Position numbers and translations under genes: made by a program. From NCBI GenBank assembly GCA_930971385.1, contig CAKNGB010000006.1, positions 1-64,000 of the forward strand: a stretch of DNA of 64,000 bases. The letters run 5' to 3'. Positions 29,255 through 38,180 of the stretch are shown here, piece after piece (position 1 is the first letter of the stretch; each line of letters begins with the position of its first letter). Under the pieces are notes generated by a model. It did not search any database, was not told the origin of the DNA, and was given only the letters and a program-made list of their open reading frames with translations. Origin of the DNA: an uncultured Clostridia bacterium (lineage in GTDB: Bacteria > Bacillota > Clostridia > Christensenellales > UBA1242).

Positions 29255-30592
29255 TTATTTATTTTCTTCCACTGTCACCTTATAGCAAGTTGGAACATCC
29301 TCCACCCTAACCTTTTCGCTGACAGCCACGCCTGCAATAACATAAACTTCATTTCCGCTTGCAAGCACTGGAATGAAATCGCGCTTTCTGACAGGTATCT
29401 TTTTGTCTATGAAAATCGACTTTAACTTCTTTGTGCCACCGCCAAATTTTTCAAAGACATCGCCGTCCTCACGAAGCCTCCAATACGCATCCTTTGGCAC
29501 TTTGCGATAGTCGAAATATATGCCGTCATTAAGGTCGCAATTTTCCACTTTCACACGCTTAATGGTCACATCGCCAAAATTCTCCACATTAAATGTAAAG
29601 CACTTATTAGGTTTTCTTAAAACAGGTTTTTCCACATGAACATTTTCAAAAGTTAAAAAGCCATATTCTTTCACAACCACAACATCCAAAGGAAGTTTAA
29701 TTCTTTTGCCATTTTCAAGATTGAGTGCCAGATTTTTAATCATTTCAATGTGCTTTCTTTCAATATCGCGATTGACGCCAATAATTTGAAAAACTTTAAA
29801 AATCATTCTTGTGTAAATTGCCGAATGAAGTTTAAAAACACTGCAAGGAAGTTGCACAAACTTGCTGTCAACAACAAGCATATTCATGTCGAGATTTTTG
29901 TTTATATAGTCATCATCTTCGCAAACAGTTTGAGAAAAATTATTGATTGCCTCTATCGCGTTTGGCCAGCGCGACAAAATCTCTTTCATGATAACATTTC
30001 TAACAAAATTTCTGTTATAGGAATTATCTTGATTTGAATTATCTTCCACATACTCAATGTTATTTATGGACGCATAATCTAAAATTTCATCTTTGGAAAC
30101 TTGAAGCATAGGGCGAATGTAAATTCCGTCACGCATAGGTTCCATTCCTTTGGCTCCTGCCACACCTGCTCCGCGGAAGAGGTGCATAAGTATCGTTTCT
30201 GCTTGGTCGCTTTGATGATGAGCAAGTGCAATTTTGTCCACAATATCTTTTTTAATAAGCGCTTCAAACACACCATATCTACCTTCGCGTGCAGCGGTTT
30301 CAAGGCTGAGTTTTCTGTCTTTCGCCAGTTTATGAGAGTCGATTGTGAACTTGTAAACTCTCACTCCCATTTCTTTACATTTTTCCAAAACAAACTTAGC
30401 TTCGCTGTCGCTTTCCTCTCTTATTCCATGATTGATATGAATGCCAACAACATCAATATCCAAAATATCTTTCACAGAATTCAAGTAGTGAAGAAGACAC
30501 ATCGAGTCCACGCCACCACTGACGCCAACACCAATAACTTCTCCTTTTTTAACCAGTTTATGCTCTTTAATAAAATCTAAAATTTCTTCCAT
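29255..30592 (-). CDS. tilS: tRNA(Ile)-lysidine synthase
   Basis: A 445-residue enzyme converting C34 of tRNA-Ile(CAU) to lysidine. P-loop SGGVDS (25-30), HINHGIR, ALAHHQSDQAETILM and GVAGAKGM in the N-terminal domain; a helical middle domain; and a C-terminal TilS domain. SD GAGGG precedes the ATG. Promoter TTGTTT-17-TATACT at 30614-30642. Confidence 0.97.
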   Translation of the reverse strand: MEEILDFIKEHKLVKKGEVIGVGVSGGVDSMCLLHYLNSVKDILDIDVVGIHINHGIREESDSEAKFVLEKCKEMGVRVYKFTIDSHKLAKDRKLSLETAAREGRYGVFEALIKKDIVDKIALAHHQSDQAETILMHLFRGAGVAGAKGMEPMRDGIYIRPMLQVSKDEILDYASINNIEYVEDNSNQDNSYNRNFVRNVIMKEILSRWPNAIEAINNFSQTVCEDDDYINKNLDMNMLVVDSKFVQLPCSVFKLHSAIYTRMIFKVFQIIGVNRDIERKHIEMIKNLALNLENGKRIKLPLDVVVVKEYGFLTFENVHVEKPVLRKPNKCFTFNVENFGDVTIKRVKVENCDLNDGIYFDYRKVPKDAYWRLREDGDVFEKFGGGTKKLKSIFIDKKIPVRKRDFIPVLASGNEVYVIAGVAVSEKVRVEDVPTCYKVTVEENK

Positions 30593-30613
30593 CGTTTTCC
30601 CTCATATATTATT

Positions 30614-30642
30614 AGTATACATGAATTTTGAAGAAAAAACAA
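30614..30642 (-). promoter_or_regulatory. tilS promoter
   Basis: On the minus strand TTGTTT (30637-30642), 17-bp spacer, TATACT (30614-30619) preceded by TG. Confidence 0.6.
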
Positions 30643-30653
30643 TACTTTTTAAC

Positions 30654-30703
30654 AAAAAATAGCGGTTTTTCAACGATTTTTCGTCAATTTTCCGCTATTT
30701 TTT
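30654..30703 (-). terminator. Terminator of spoIIE
   Basis: AAAAAATAGCGG / CCGCTATTTTTT, 12-bp outer stem with an inner ACGA/TCGT pairing, followed by T-run on the minus strand. Confidence 0.85.
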
Positions 30704-30733
30704 CACATTTTTTGAAATTCAAAAATTTTTCAT

Positions 30734-33025
30734 TTAACTTTCAAAAATTTTAACAACAAGGATTGTCATATCGTCGACTGCGTATCCCTTGTTTTTGGAA
30801 AGCGCTTTTTCAAGAAGTTGGTCGGCAAGTTCTTGTGGATTTTTAGTTTTAATGGAAACAATTTCCTCTTTGAAAATTTCGTCATCTTCGAAACTGTCAC
30901 TGACCCCGTCGGAAGCAATCACCACAAAATCGTTGCCACTTATCACCACTTTTTTAACCACAGGTTTGATGTCGCTGACAATGCCCATTGGAAGAGAGGA
31001 TGACTCCACTTTTTTCACTTCGTTTTCATTTATTATGAAACTCACTGGGCTTGCCATTTTGATGAAGTCGATTATGCCATTCTTTAAATCTAAAACGCCG
31101 ATGTCAAGCGCCGAAAAAATTTCCTCTTTGTGAAGGTTAAGAAGTTTATTAACTGTGGAAAGAATAATTTCATTATCAAAGCCCGCCTTATAAAAATTCT
31201 CGATTAAAGAGAGTGAAAGTTCACTGATATTCTCCGCTTTCTCACCACTGCCCATGCCGTCGGATATAGCAAACAAAATCTTGTCGCCGTCAAGTTTGAT
31301 GATGCTGTAGGTGTCGCCACTTTTAATGGAATTTGATTTTGTTTTTTGCGCAATTCCAAAAAGGCAATCAAAGCGAGGAGCAGTTTTTAAATTCAAAACC
31401 GTGTAATTTGGTCGCATACTTGGGAAAGCCTCAAAAATTATCATCTTCTTTCCCATAACCTTGCCAACATAGTCCACAATTCTAAGTTTTTCGGCATCCT
31501 CGCTTCTCACAACAAGCGAAGCCACATCGGTGTGAATATCTTTTTCAAAAACAACTGCGTCAATACAGATGATGTTGTGGTATGTCAGTTCGTCTAAAAT
31601 TTTATTCTCTCGCACAGAGTCAAAAGAGACATTACTTTCAACCTCCTTTGAAAGCGCGCCAATCACTTTGGATATACCGAGAAGTTGGTCGGCAATAATC
31701 GTTTTGCTGGTGTCGACATCTGTCAGCATTGTGAGGTATTTTTTATATTGTGCGGTCAGCGTGTTCACGGCGCCAAGAATGGCGGAAGTTTGCTTACATC
31801 TTGAAGTTAAATAGGAAGGAATATCCAAAAGATTGACCTTTCCGCGCTCGAAAGCAATCGTGATTAATTCATCGAAAACCTTGTGCGTGTTTTCTGCAAA
31901 AGTTCTATGGCAATGGTTGCGTTCTGGGCAATAGGAGCAGATTTTATCGCAAATTTCCTCGTTTAAAATCTTTTTCACATCCTCTTGCGACATACCTTTT
32001 TTAAGCATATTGCGATAGATTATGTTCATATCGTTAAAAACTTCCGCCAAATTTCCAAGGCGCTGATGCAAAATTTCACGATTTCGATTGACAACATTTT
32101 TCATAGCAAGCCTGTCTTTTGAAAGATTGAAAACCACGCTGACTTCATTAAGCCACGCCTTTTGCAAAAAGAAAAAGACGACAGAGGAAATGAGAAGTGG
32201 AAGCGCCTCAATAATGCCGAAACTGTAGTATAGTTGAAAATATAGTCCAATCAAAACTTCCACACACAGAACGCCAACTATCATAAAAATTCTGTGATGA
32301 TTTTTGAACATCAGCGCGCTCATCGCCCAAAGCACAAAAGGCGTCATGTAAAGTGGATTGTTTGTGGCAATCAAAGCACCCACACCAGCAGTTATAGCAA
32401 GAAGAAGGGTTAGAATTGGCGAAGAGGTGTAAGCAAAAACCAAAATTAAAAAGGAAACAAAAAGTTTTAAAAAACTGAAATTCTCGATGTTTAAATTCAC
32501 AAAACCAGCACATAAACTCATCACTAAAACAAAAAGGGAAACAAGTTCCAAACTTGTCAGTTTGTTGGAAAAACCACGAATGATAAGCGCTTCAAAAATA
32601 ACAATGGCAAGGTAGAGATATAAAACGCCAAGCGCTACATTCACAACCGATAAAATCGGCGAAAATCCTCCCAAAATTTCAAACACAATCTTGCCAGTTT
32701 GGCTGATGACCACAAAAATTCCAAACTCCCATTTACGCATCACTTTTTTGCATAAAACATGGATAAAATATGGCACAATAAGCACAAAAATTGTGACAAG
32801 CAAAACTATGGCATTCTCCAAGGAAAATTCTGTGATAAGCCCAGATAAAAGATAGGCTGGCGCAAGAAGATACACCTTTTGATTTGCCCATGTGAGCGCA
32901 AAAAGCATACCAAACGCAAAAGGATAGAGAATTTGATTTATGCTGGCATTAAAGAGCAAAAAGAAGAGAAAGGTGAACAGGCAAAATTTGATTGCCATGT
33001 CTAAATATTTATTTATTTTTTTCAT
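30734..33025 (-). CDS. spoIIE: Stage II sporulation protein E-like phosphatase
   Basis: A 763-residue protein matching SpoIIE: about ten N-terminal membrane helices (to about residue 310), a central region with a Cys motif CSYCPERNHC, and a C-terminal PP2C phosphatase (AISDGMGSGEKA, SLPMGI, VIASDGVSDSF with the metal-binding Asp residues). SpoIIE dephosphorylates SpoIIAA to release sigma-F in the forespore. The start at 33025 follows GAGG; an ATG nine codons upstream lacks an SD. Implies an endospore former. Upstream cwlD fits. Confidence 0.92.
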   Translation of the reverse strand: MKKINKYLDMAIKFCLFTFLFFLLFNASINQILYPFAFGMLFALTWANQKVYLLAPAYLLSGLITEFSLENAIVLLVTIFVLIVPYFIHVLCKKVMRKWEFGIFVVISQTGKIVFEILGGFSPILSVVNVALGVLYLYLAIVIFEALIIRGFSNKLTSLELVSLFVLVMSLCAGFVNLNIENFSFLKLFVSFLILVFAYTSSPILTLLLAITAGVGALIATNNPLYMTPFVLWAMSALMFKNHHRIFMIVGVLCVEVLIGLYFQLYYSFGIIEALPLLISSVVFFFLQKAWLNEVSVVFNLSKDRLAMKNVVNRNREILHQRLGNLAEVFNDMNIIYRNMLKKGMSQEDVKKILNEEICDKICSYCPERNHCHRTFAENTHKVFDELITIAFERGKVNLLDIPSYLTSRCKQTSAILGAVNTLTAQYKKYLTMLTDVDTSKTIIADQLLGISKVIGALSKEVESNVSFDSVRENKILDELTYHNIICIDAVVFEKDIHTDVASLVVRSEDAEKLRIVDYVGKVMGKKMIIFEAFPSMRPNYTVLNLKTAPRFDCLFGIAQKTKSNSIKSGDTYSIIKLDGDKILFAISDGMGSGEKAENISELSLSLIENFYKAGFDNEIILSTVNKLLNLHKEEIFSALDIGVLDLKNGIIDFIKMASPVSFIINENEVKKVESSSLPMGIVSDIKPVVKKVVISGNDFVVIASDGVSDSFEDDEIFKEEIVSIKTKNPQELADQLLEKALSKNKGYAVDDMTILVVKIFES

Positions 33026-33156
33026 AACAGCCTCAACGCTATTGTAAAACATAGCGCCAAGATGTCTTTAAGAAAATTCTGTCTAATTTTAGCGATTTTG
33101 AAAAAATAAGCAAGAAATTCCAAAAAAATCACAAAAAACAAAGAAAAATTGCCATT

Positions 33157-33846
33157 TTACATGGAAAAATAGGTTAAAATTCCGTATAAAAGTGCATAGC
33201 AAAATTTTTCTTGATAATCCCCGTCCTGCAAAAGTACCTCTTCCTCAGCATTGGAAAGGAAACCGCACTCCACCAAAATACCCGCTTTTTCTGTGCAATT
33301 TAAAACATAAAAATCGCCCACTTTCGCCACACTTTTAGCATAATCAATTTCTTCATGCAAGGCGTTTTGCACACTCTCGCCAAGCGCCTTTCCACTTTCA
33401 TTTCCTTCCGCATAAAACACCTGTGCCCCACGCGAAGAGGAAACTGGAAAACTGTTCATGTGAAGGCTGACAACCACATCGGGATTTGCACTTTCAATAA
33501 TCTCCTGCCGTTTTTGCATCTCACTCTTTTTCTTGTTAGTGGCAAAAGCAGAATACAAGCCATTCATGTCCTTTCTCGTCAAAACAACATTGAAATTATA
33601 ATTTTCGCATAGTTCTTTAAGTTTTAAAGCAAATTGCAAATTAAGCAAACTTTCAGTGACGCCAGTGGTCTTCCCCACCGCTCCGCCGTCTCTTCCACCG
33701 TGCCCCGCGTCAATCACAATGGTGGGTTTAATGTTTGGCTGAGCGGATGTTGTTTTAAGACCAAAATAAACACCAATCATAACTAGACAAACTAAAACGC
33801 ATAAAAAAATAATGATAGTTCTTCTTTTTATCGTCAAAATTCTCAT
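33157..33846 (-). CDS. cwlD: N-acetylmuramoyl-L-alanine amidase, CwlD-like
   Basis: A 229-residue Amidase_3 enzyme with one N-terminal membrane/signal helix (about 10-30). Zinc ligands: His in VIDAGHGGRDGG, Glu in GVTESLLN, His in SLHMNS; catalytic Glu in VECGFLSN. Single domain without SH3 or binding repeats, like CwlD, which helps make muramic delta-lactam in spore cortex. Placed next to spoIIE. No clear SD. Confidence 0.88.
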   Translation of the reverse strand: MRILTIKRRTIIIFLCVLVCLVMIGVYFGLKTTSAQPNIKPTIVIDAGHGGRDGGAVGKTTGVTESLLNLQFALKLKELCENYNFNVVLTRKDMNGLYSAFATNKKKSEMQKRQEIIESANPDVVVSLHMNSFPVSSSRGAQVFYAEGNESGKALGESVQNALHEEIDYAKSVAKVGDFYVLNCTEKAGILVECGFLSNAEEEVLLQDGDYQEKFCYALLYGILTYFSM

Positions 33847-33962
33847 AGAGTATTTTATTATGAAAACTTATTTAATATAACAAATCTTTCACTATATAAA
33901 AAGCCAAAAATTAAAAAAATCTAAATTTTGCTTTACTTATTTTAAAAATTTTTAAAAAAAGG

Positions 33963-33990
33963 TTGACAATCCCCCCCCTCGTGTTATACT
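33963..33990 (+). promoter_or_regulatory. Promoter with C8 tract in spacer
   Basis: Perfect TTGACA (33963-33968), 16-bp spacer containing C8 (33971-33978) and ending GTGT, then TATACT (33985-33990). Same layout as 130-157. Confidence 0.8.
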
Positions 33991-34009
33991 AGCACCAAGG
34001 AGATGAGAT

Positions 34010-35041
34010 ATGAAAAATTCAACATTAAATTTAAGAAAAATTTTAATCCTTGTTTGCTGCTGTGCAATTTTGTTCTTGTGTGGTGCTTTACTTGCTGGCT
34101 GCTGCGGAGAAGAAAGTGGACCACCAACAACACCAACAGAGGAATATACTGTTAGAATTTCATATGAAAGCGATTATGGCACACTTAGTTTTAGAAATTA
34201 CAATACTACAGCAAGCGGAACTTATGTTCTTAGTCAATTTCCAGCAATAACCAACGTTGGCGATGATGTGATTTTTTCACATTGGGTTGACGAATTTGGC
34301 AAGGTTATCACAGCAAATGAAACTACATATATTGTAAATCAAGACATTGAAATCAATTTAACTGCTGTGTTTGAAGAGGCTGAATTTGTTGTTATGGCAA
34401 ATTGGCAAAGTGGTAATCCTTTGTCTGCACCTAACGTTGTTATTAAAAACGCATCTAGCACTCACTATCAATCAGGCTTAAACATCATTAATCCAGAATT
34501 TGTTAAAATTGCGAAATCTGATAATCAAAATTACATAACAAGAGAAGAATTCGAGGATTTGGATACCGCCTGCTTCACAACAAGTTCAAGCGGTAAAGAA
34601 TTCATTACTTATGCCGACATTTCATTAGACACATACGAATTAACCTATTCAGTTAATGTAAGTGGCTCATATTACACTTTAAACACCTATAATTTGCGTG
34701 GCGAAATTCCAAATGAACGCCGATATTATGAGGTTTTGTCATACACATTTGAAACAATTTACGGAGACCCAATATATACTCAAAGCACTGGCACTTTAAG
34801 AATGCAAAGTTATGACACTGCTCCTAACCCATTTCTAACAAACGAAGAATTTGAGGCTTTGCCTTCTGAAGGATACTTCGGTTTTGATTACAGCAAAGAC
34901 TATGCCGCAGTTTACTGTGTTTGTGATTATGTTTTACTTCTTGACACTTCCACTGGGCTATACACATACATCGGATATGGCGCAAATGGACCCGTTTTTG
35001 ACTTAACAACAGAAGAAGCACACGACTATGTTGACTTTTAA
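34010..35041 (+). CDS. Lipoprotein with bacterial (InlB-type) repeat
   Basis: A 343-residue secreted lipoprotein. Signal peptide with lipobox LLAGC, lipidated Cys near residue 31, then a Pro/Thr linker. Residues about 48-115 form an InlB B-repeat/Flg_new-like unit ending DIEINLTAVFE, found in surface adhesins. The rest is Tyr/Thr/Ser-rich and unrecognised. SD AAGGAG. Terminator at 35066. Its promoter has the C8 tract shared with the gene at 175, so its surface display may vary. Confidence 0.82.
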   Translation: MKNSTLNLRKILILVCCCAILFLCGALLAGCCGEESGPPTTPTEEYTVRISYESDYGTLSFRNYNTTASGTYVLSQFPAITNVGDDVIFSHWVDEFGKVITANETTYIVNQDIEINLTAVFEEAEFVVMANWQSGNPLSAPNVVIKNASSTHYQSGLNIINPEFVKIAKSDNQNYITREEFEDLDTACFTTSSSGKEFITYADISLDTYELTYSVNVSGSYYTLNTYNLRGEIPNERRYYEVLSYTFETIYGDPIYTQSTGTLRMQSYDTAPNPFLTNEEFEALPSEGYFGFDYSKDYAAVYCVCDYVLLLDTSTGLYTYIGYGANGPVFDLTTEEAHDYVDF

Positions 35042-35065
35042 ACTACTAAATATAAGAAATCAATT

Positions 35066-35093
35066 AAAGCATATCAAATCGATATGCTTTTTT
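35066..35093 (+). terminator. Terminator of lipoprotein gene
   Basis: AAAGCATATC / GATATGCTTT, perfect 10-bp stem, AAATC loop, followed by T-run. Confidence 0.92.
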
Positions 35094-35106
35094 GTTTTTA
35101 TTTTGC

Positions 35107-35135
35107 TTGACAAATTGGTGAGAAATGGCGATAAT
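35107..35135 (+). promoter_or_regulatory. Promoter, predicted leaderless start
   Basis: Perfect TTGACA (35107-35112), 17-bp spacer, GATAAT (35130-35135), 6 nt, ATG 35142. No SD. Confidence 0.75.
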
Positions 35136-35141
35136 TTAAGT

Positions 35142-35804
35142 ATGAGAAAACTTTTTCTTATGCTTTTTGTTTTTCTTATCGGTTTTTCGCCGACTTTGAC
35201 AATATTCTCAACTTCCGCTGAAACGCCAGCGGAATATATTTGTGTGGCAAATTATTGCTATCTATACTCCTCTCCGTCCTTCACTTCAAGCAAGGTGCAA
35301 GTTGACGGCGCTGATGTTAGAGTTATGCACAAAGATATTGTTAATTTGGAACTTATAAACAGTGAACCTGTGGAATACCCAGACAGCGAAGGAATGATTT
35401 TTTATAAAGTGGAGAGTTTTCAAAATAATGCCTTTGACAGCGCTTACATATTCTCAGATTATGTCACAAAAAACACCTCTTCCATTGAAACCTATCCAGC
35501 CTTCAACGCTTCCATTAACACCGCAACCGACCTTATGGAAATTAACGGCGAAACCTTAACGCCAATTAGCGTTCTTGAAAAAGGTGTGAGAGTGTATCTT
35601 TATGAAGGCTTTAACGGCGCGCTTACCTACACGCCTGTTGCGGTTAGAATTGACAACACTTTGCAATATGGATATGTTTTCACCGACTACATCACACCAG
35701 ACGGCATCAATCCATTCATTATCTATGCCAGCATTATTGCTGTTGCCTGCATTGGCATTGTGATTGCACTTTTGTTTATGAAAAATAAAAAATGGCATAA
35801 ATGA
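35142..35804 (+). CDS. Secreted protein with C-terminal membrane anchor
   Basis: A 220-residue protein: cleavable signal peptide (about 1-26, ending SAET), an extracellular part with two SH3-like-looking units (CVANYCYLYSSPS and a second starting near TLTPISVLEKGVRVYLYEG), a C-terminal membrane helix (about 190-212) and a basic tail KNKKWHK. The upstream frame to 35028 runs through a terminator and a promoter and is rejected. Function unknown; surface-exposed. Likely translated from a leaderless mRNA. Confidence 0.8.
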   Translation: MRKLFLMLFVFLIGFSPTLTIFSTSAETPAEYICVANYCYLYSSPSFTSSKVQVDGADVRVMHKDIVNLELINSEPVEYPDSEGMIFYKVESFQNNAFDSAYIFSDYVTKNTSSIETYPAFNASINTATDLMEINGETLTPISVLEKGVRVYLYEGFNGALTYTPVAVRIDNTLQYGYVFTDYITPDGINPFIIYASIIAVACIGIVIALLFMKNKKWHK

Positions 35805-35852
35805 TTGAATTTGAAAATTTTTAAAGATAAAATAACACAAAAGGAGAAAAAT

Positions 35853-35981
35853 ATGAACAACTTATATAACATTGAAACGGAACTTGAAAACTTGAAAAAG
35901 GTGGTGTGGAACTTAACACGAAATGTTATCCCACAGCTTCAAGCAAAGATTGCAGAACTTGAAAACAAAACAACAAATTAA
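35853..35981 (+). CDS. 42-residue small helical protein
   Basis: Starts MNNLYNIETELENLKKV and ends AKIAELENKTTN; amphipathic coiled-coil composition. SD AAGGAG sits 7 nt before the ATG and a strong terminator follows the stop, which supports a real gene. May share the transcript of the gene ending at 35804. Function unknown. Confidence 0.75.
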   Translation: MNNLYNIETELENLKKVVWNLTRNVIPQLQAKIAELENKTTN

Positions 35982-36009
35982 AAAACGCACAAAAAAGTGC
36001 GTTTTTTTT
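35980..36009 (+). terminator. Terminator of 42-residue gene
   Basis: AAAAAACGCAC / GTGCGTTTTTT, 11-bp stem, six-A loop, T8. Confidence 0.92.
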
Positions 36010-36070
36010 GATTTTTTTTATGATTTTTGCTTGTTTTTTTGAGTTTTTTCATAATTTTTATTAAGTTAAA

Positions 36071-36145
36071 TTAAATTTTCACAAATTTATCTTTTAAAAT
36101 TTTTAAGATTAGTTCAAATTTTTTCTCTTCGTCTTTCTTTTTCAT
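36071..36145 (-). CDS. 24-residue basic peptide coupled to the hydrolase gene
   Basis: ATG 36145 with a perfectly spaced SD AAGGAG that overlaps the stop codon of the upstream hydrolase (TAAGGAG). The peptide is MKKKDEEKKF then a short amphipathic helix ending KFVKI. The strong coupled SD is the only evidence; function unknown. Confidence 0.5.
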   Translation of the reverse strand: MKKKDEEKKFELILKILKDKFVKI

Positions 36146-36154
36146 AAACACTCC

Positions 36155-37084
36155 TTATTCAAAAATATGATATTTCTTTAAAAAATTGTTTATCTTGCGT
36201 TCATACATAACTTTTAAAACTGGATAGCACATTCCATGGTCGGCATCATCCACAAGCACAAGTTCGCGCAAATTTTCTGGCGTTGCGTTGTATAGGTTTT
36301 GGGAACACGTGAATGGCACATAGTTATCCGCTTTGCCGTGAAAATATAGAATTGGAATTTTAGTTTTCTTAACACACTTCACAAAGTCTGCCTCTTGCAA
36401 GTTGAAGTTATATCCGCGCTTTGCATAACTTTTTAGATGTTTATATAAAAGCAAAAAACCAAACTTTTTTAAAACATGCTTAATCTGTTTTTCGGCGCTG
36501 TCGAAAGCAGAGTCAGAAATAACCGCTTTCACATTTGGTGGTAAATTTTCGCCTGCCGTTGCGCACACCGCGCTTGCCCCCATTGAAAGTCCCATAAGCA
36601 AAATATCGGATGATATTTCGCCGTTTAAAAATTCAATCCAATTAAGAAGGTCTTTTCTGTCGAGATAGCCCATGCCAACACATTCGCCTTCACTTTCGCC
36701 ATGCGCTCTTAGTTCCACACACAGCAAGTTGAAACCTCGCTGATAGAAAAATTTGGCATATTGTTGCATTTCTTTATAATTTGCACTGTATCCATGAACA
36801 ATTATTATAGACCTATCACTTTGCTGATTTAAAAAATGTGCCACAAGTGTTAAATTGTCAAAACTTTTGATTTCGACATTTTTAAAAGGCAAGTTGTCCC
36901 ACCAACATAAGTCGATGTTGTATTTTTCTAAGTTTTGTGTTAGGTCGTTTTTCTTAACTCTCTTTTTTAAGGTTTTTCTTCCTAAACTTATTTTGAAAAT
37001 AATCTTTCCAACGATGAGGTAGTATATAAGTGCTAAAAGAATTAAAATTGCTATGCTTAAAACGATAATTCCAACAATTCTCAT
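36155..37084 (-). CDS. Membrane-anchored alpha/beta hydrolase
   Basis: A 309-residue serine hydrolase with an N-terminal membrane helix (about 3-26). Nucleophile elbow GLSMGASA, oxyanion HGYSANY, acid Asp in HGKADNYVPF and catalytic His in DADHGMCY. Resembles BAAT/peptidase S9-like clostridial hydrolases; substrate unknown. Start at the ATG behind GAGGTG; a GTG two codons earlier is possible. Eight bp after the preceding gene. Confidence 0.88.
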   Translation of the reverse strand: MRIVGIIVLSIAILILLALIYYLIVGKIIFKISLGRKTLKKRVKKNDLTQNLEKYNIDLCWWDNLPFKNVEIKSFDNLTLVAHFLNQQSDRSIIIVHGYSANYKEMQQYAKFFYQRGFNLLCVELRAHGESEGECVGMGYLDRKDLLNWIEFLNGEISSDILLMGLSMGASAVCATAGENLPPNVKAVISDSAFDSAEKQIKHVLKKFGFLLLYKHLKSYAKRGYNFNLQEADFVKCVKKTKIPILYFHGKADNYVPFTCSQNLYNATPENLRELVLVDDADHGMCYPVLKVMYERKINNFLKKYHIFE

Positions 37085-37091
37085 CTTCACC

Positions 37092-38051
37092 TCACCCTAA
37101 GGTCGCGCGCACTGGCTCGCCAGTTTCGGCATCTTGATAGGTAAGCCAATAACCAAAACCAGTTTTATCTTCCTTGTTTAGTGGCACAAAAATTGGATAC
37201 CCAGAAAGTTCTTTTGGAGGCTCTTCTTCATAAATTGCAGGCACGCCATAGCAAACATATTTCACTTCGCCTTGTTCATACAAAAGCCCAAAAACATAAA
37301 AATCGCCGTCATCTTCATATTCAATTTTTACCCATTTAGACGATGGAATTAACTCTTCTAAATTTGTTTCAACTGGATTTTTTTCAAAAAGTTTTTCAAT
37401 TTGTGGTCTTAGTTTACCTAAAAAGGAATTATCGCTGGCATTTATAAATTTCTCGTCTTCCTTTTCGTTTAAAGGTGTCATTTCAACTTCTTCGCCTTGT
37501 TCGTTCTTCACTTCATTTTGCAAAGAGTTTGATTTGTTGTTTTCATAGAAATATGATTTATAAAAGCAATTTGCACAATCGCCATTTAGGCATTTGTCAA
37601 TTTCTTTTTCTATTTCCTCTTTTTCCTCTTCATCATAATCTACGCCATTTTCATCCAACACTTTTTCCACATTCTTCATGCTAAAATCATTGGAAAGCGA
37701 GGAAATTATGCTGGCATAAACATCCTCCTCACGCCCCTCGCTTGAGCCAAACAAAATTGGTTTAACCTCGGCATCCTTAAACTCCATAACCGCGCAAGAA
37801 AATTTCTTTTCAATAAAGTCATCGGAGAGTAAGAAAGAATAAAGCGAGTTGCCTTTCCGCGTTAAACCGCTTTTGATAACTTTTCCGTCAACATAAAAGC
37901 CAAGCGTTAAAAGTCCGTCGACCTCCAAAGGAAAGTTATAAAGCCTCATTGTGCCAACAACATCATCCTTTTGTTTTTCCATGGTTAAAACCGCTTTTTT
38001 GTTGCTAGTTAAATTCAAATCGCTTAAAACAATGCTTTTTTTAGATAACAT
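37092..38051 (-). CDS. Conserved hypothetical protein of Clostridia
   Basis: A 319-residue cytosolic acidic protein. Residues 1-100 form a beta-rich domain (AVLTMEKQKDDVVGTMRLY), a Glu-rich middle contains a Cys pair in GDCANCFYKS, and a C-terminal domain (about 225-319) shows VFGLLYEQGEVKYVCYGVPA and FGYWLTYQDAETGEPV. I recall similar C-termini in other Clostridia proteins without an assigned function. SD GAGAGG. Operon with the hydrolase and the 24-residue peptide. Confidence 0.75.
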   Translation of the reverse strand: MLSKKSIVLSDLNLTSNKKAVLTMEKQKDDVVGTMRLYNFPLEVDGLLTLGFYVDGKVIKSGLTRKGNSLYSFLLSDDFIEKKFSCAVMEFKDAEVKPILFGSSEGREEDVYASIISSLSNDFSMKNVEKVLDENGVDYDEEEKEEIEKEIDKCLNGDCANCFYKSYFYENNKSNSLQNEVKNEQGEEVEMTPLNEKEDEKFINASDNSFLGKLRPQIEKLFEKNPVETNLEELIPSSKWVKIEYEDDGDFYVFGLLYEQGEVKYVCYGVPAIYEEEPPKELSGYPIFVPLNKEDKTGFGYWLTYQDAETGEPVRATLG

Positions 38052-38180
38052 AAAAAAACCTCTCTAATTTTAGTTTCCTTATCTCAAACTATTATAATTA
38101 GAAAGATTTTATGAATAATATTAAAAATGTGTTAAATTTTATCAAAATTTGTCTTTTTTTAAAGAATTAACAAATATTTA

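Noticed and set aside
29120..29425. Open frame of 101 codons after the extracellular protein
   Set aside because: It spans a bidirectional terminator and the antisense end of tilS; no SD; low-complexity Lys/Asn start.
35028..35141. N-terminal extension of the secreted protein
   Set aside because: The codons cover a strong terminator and a consensus promoter; the signal peptide begins at 35142.
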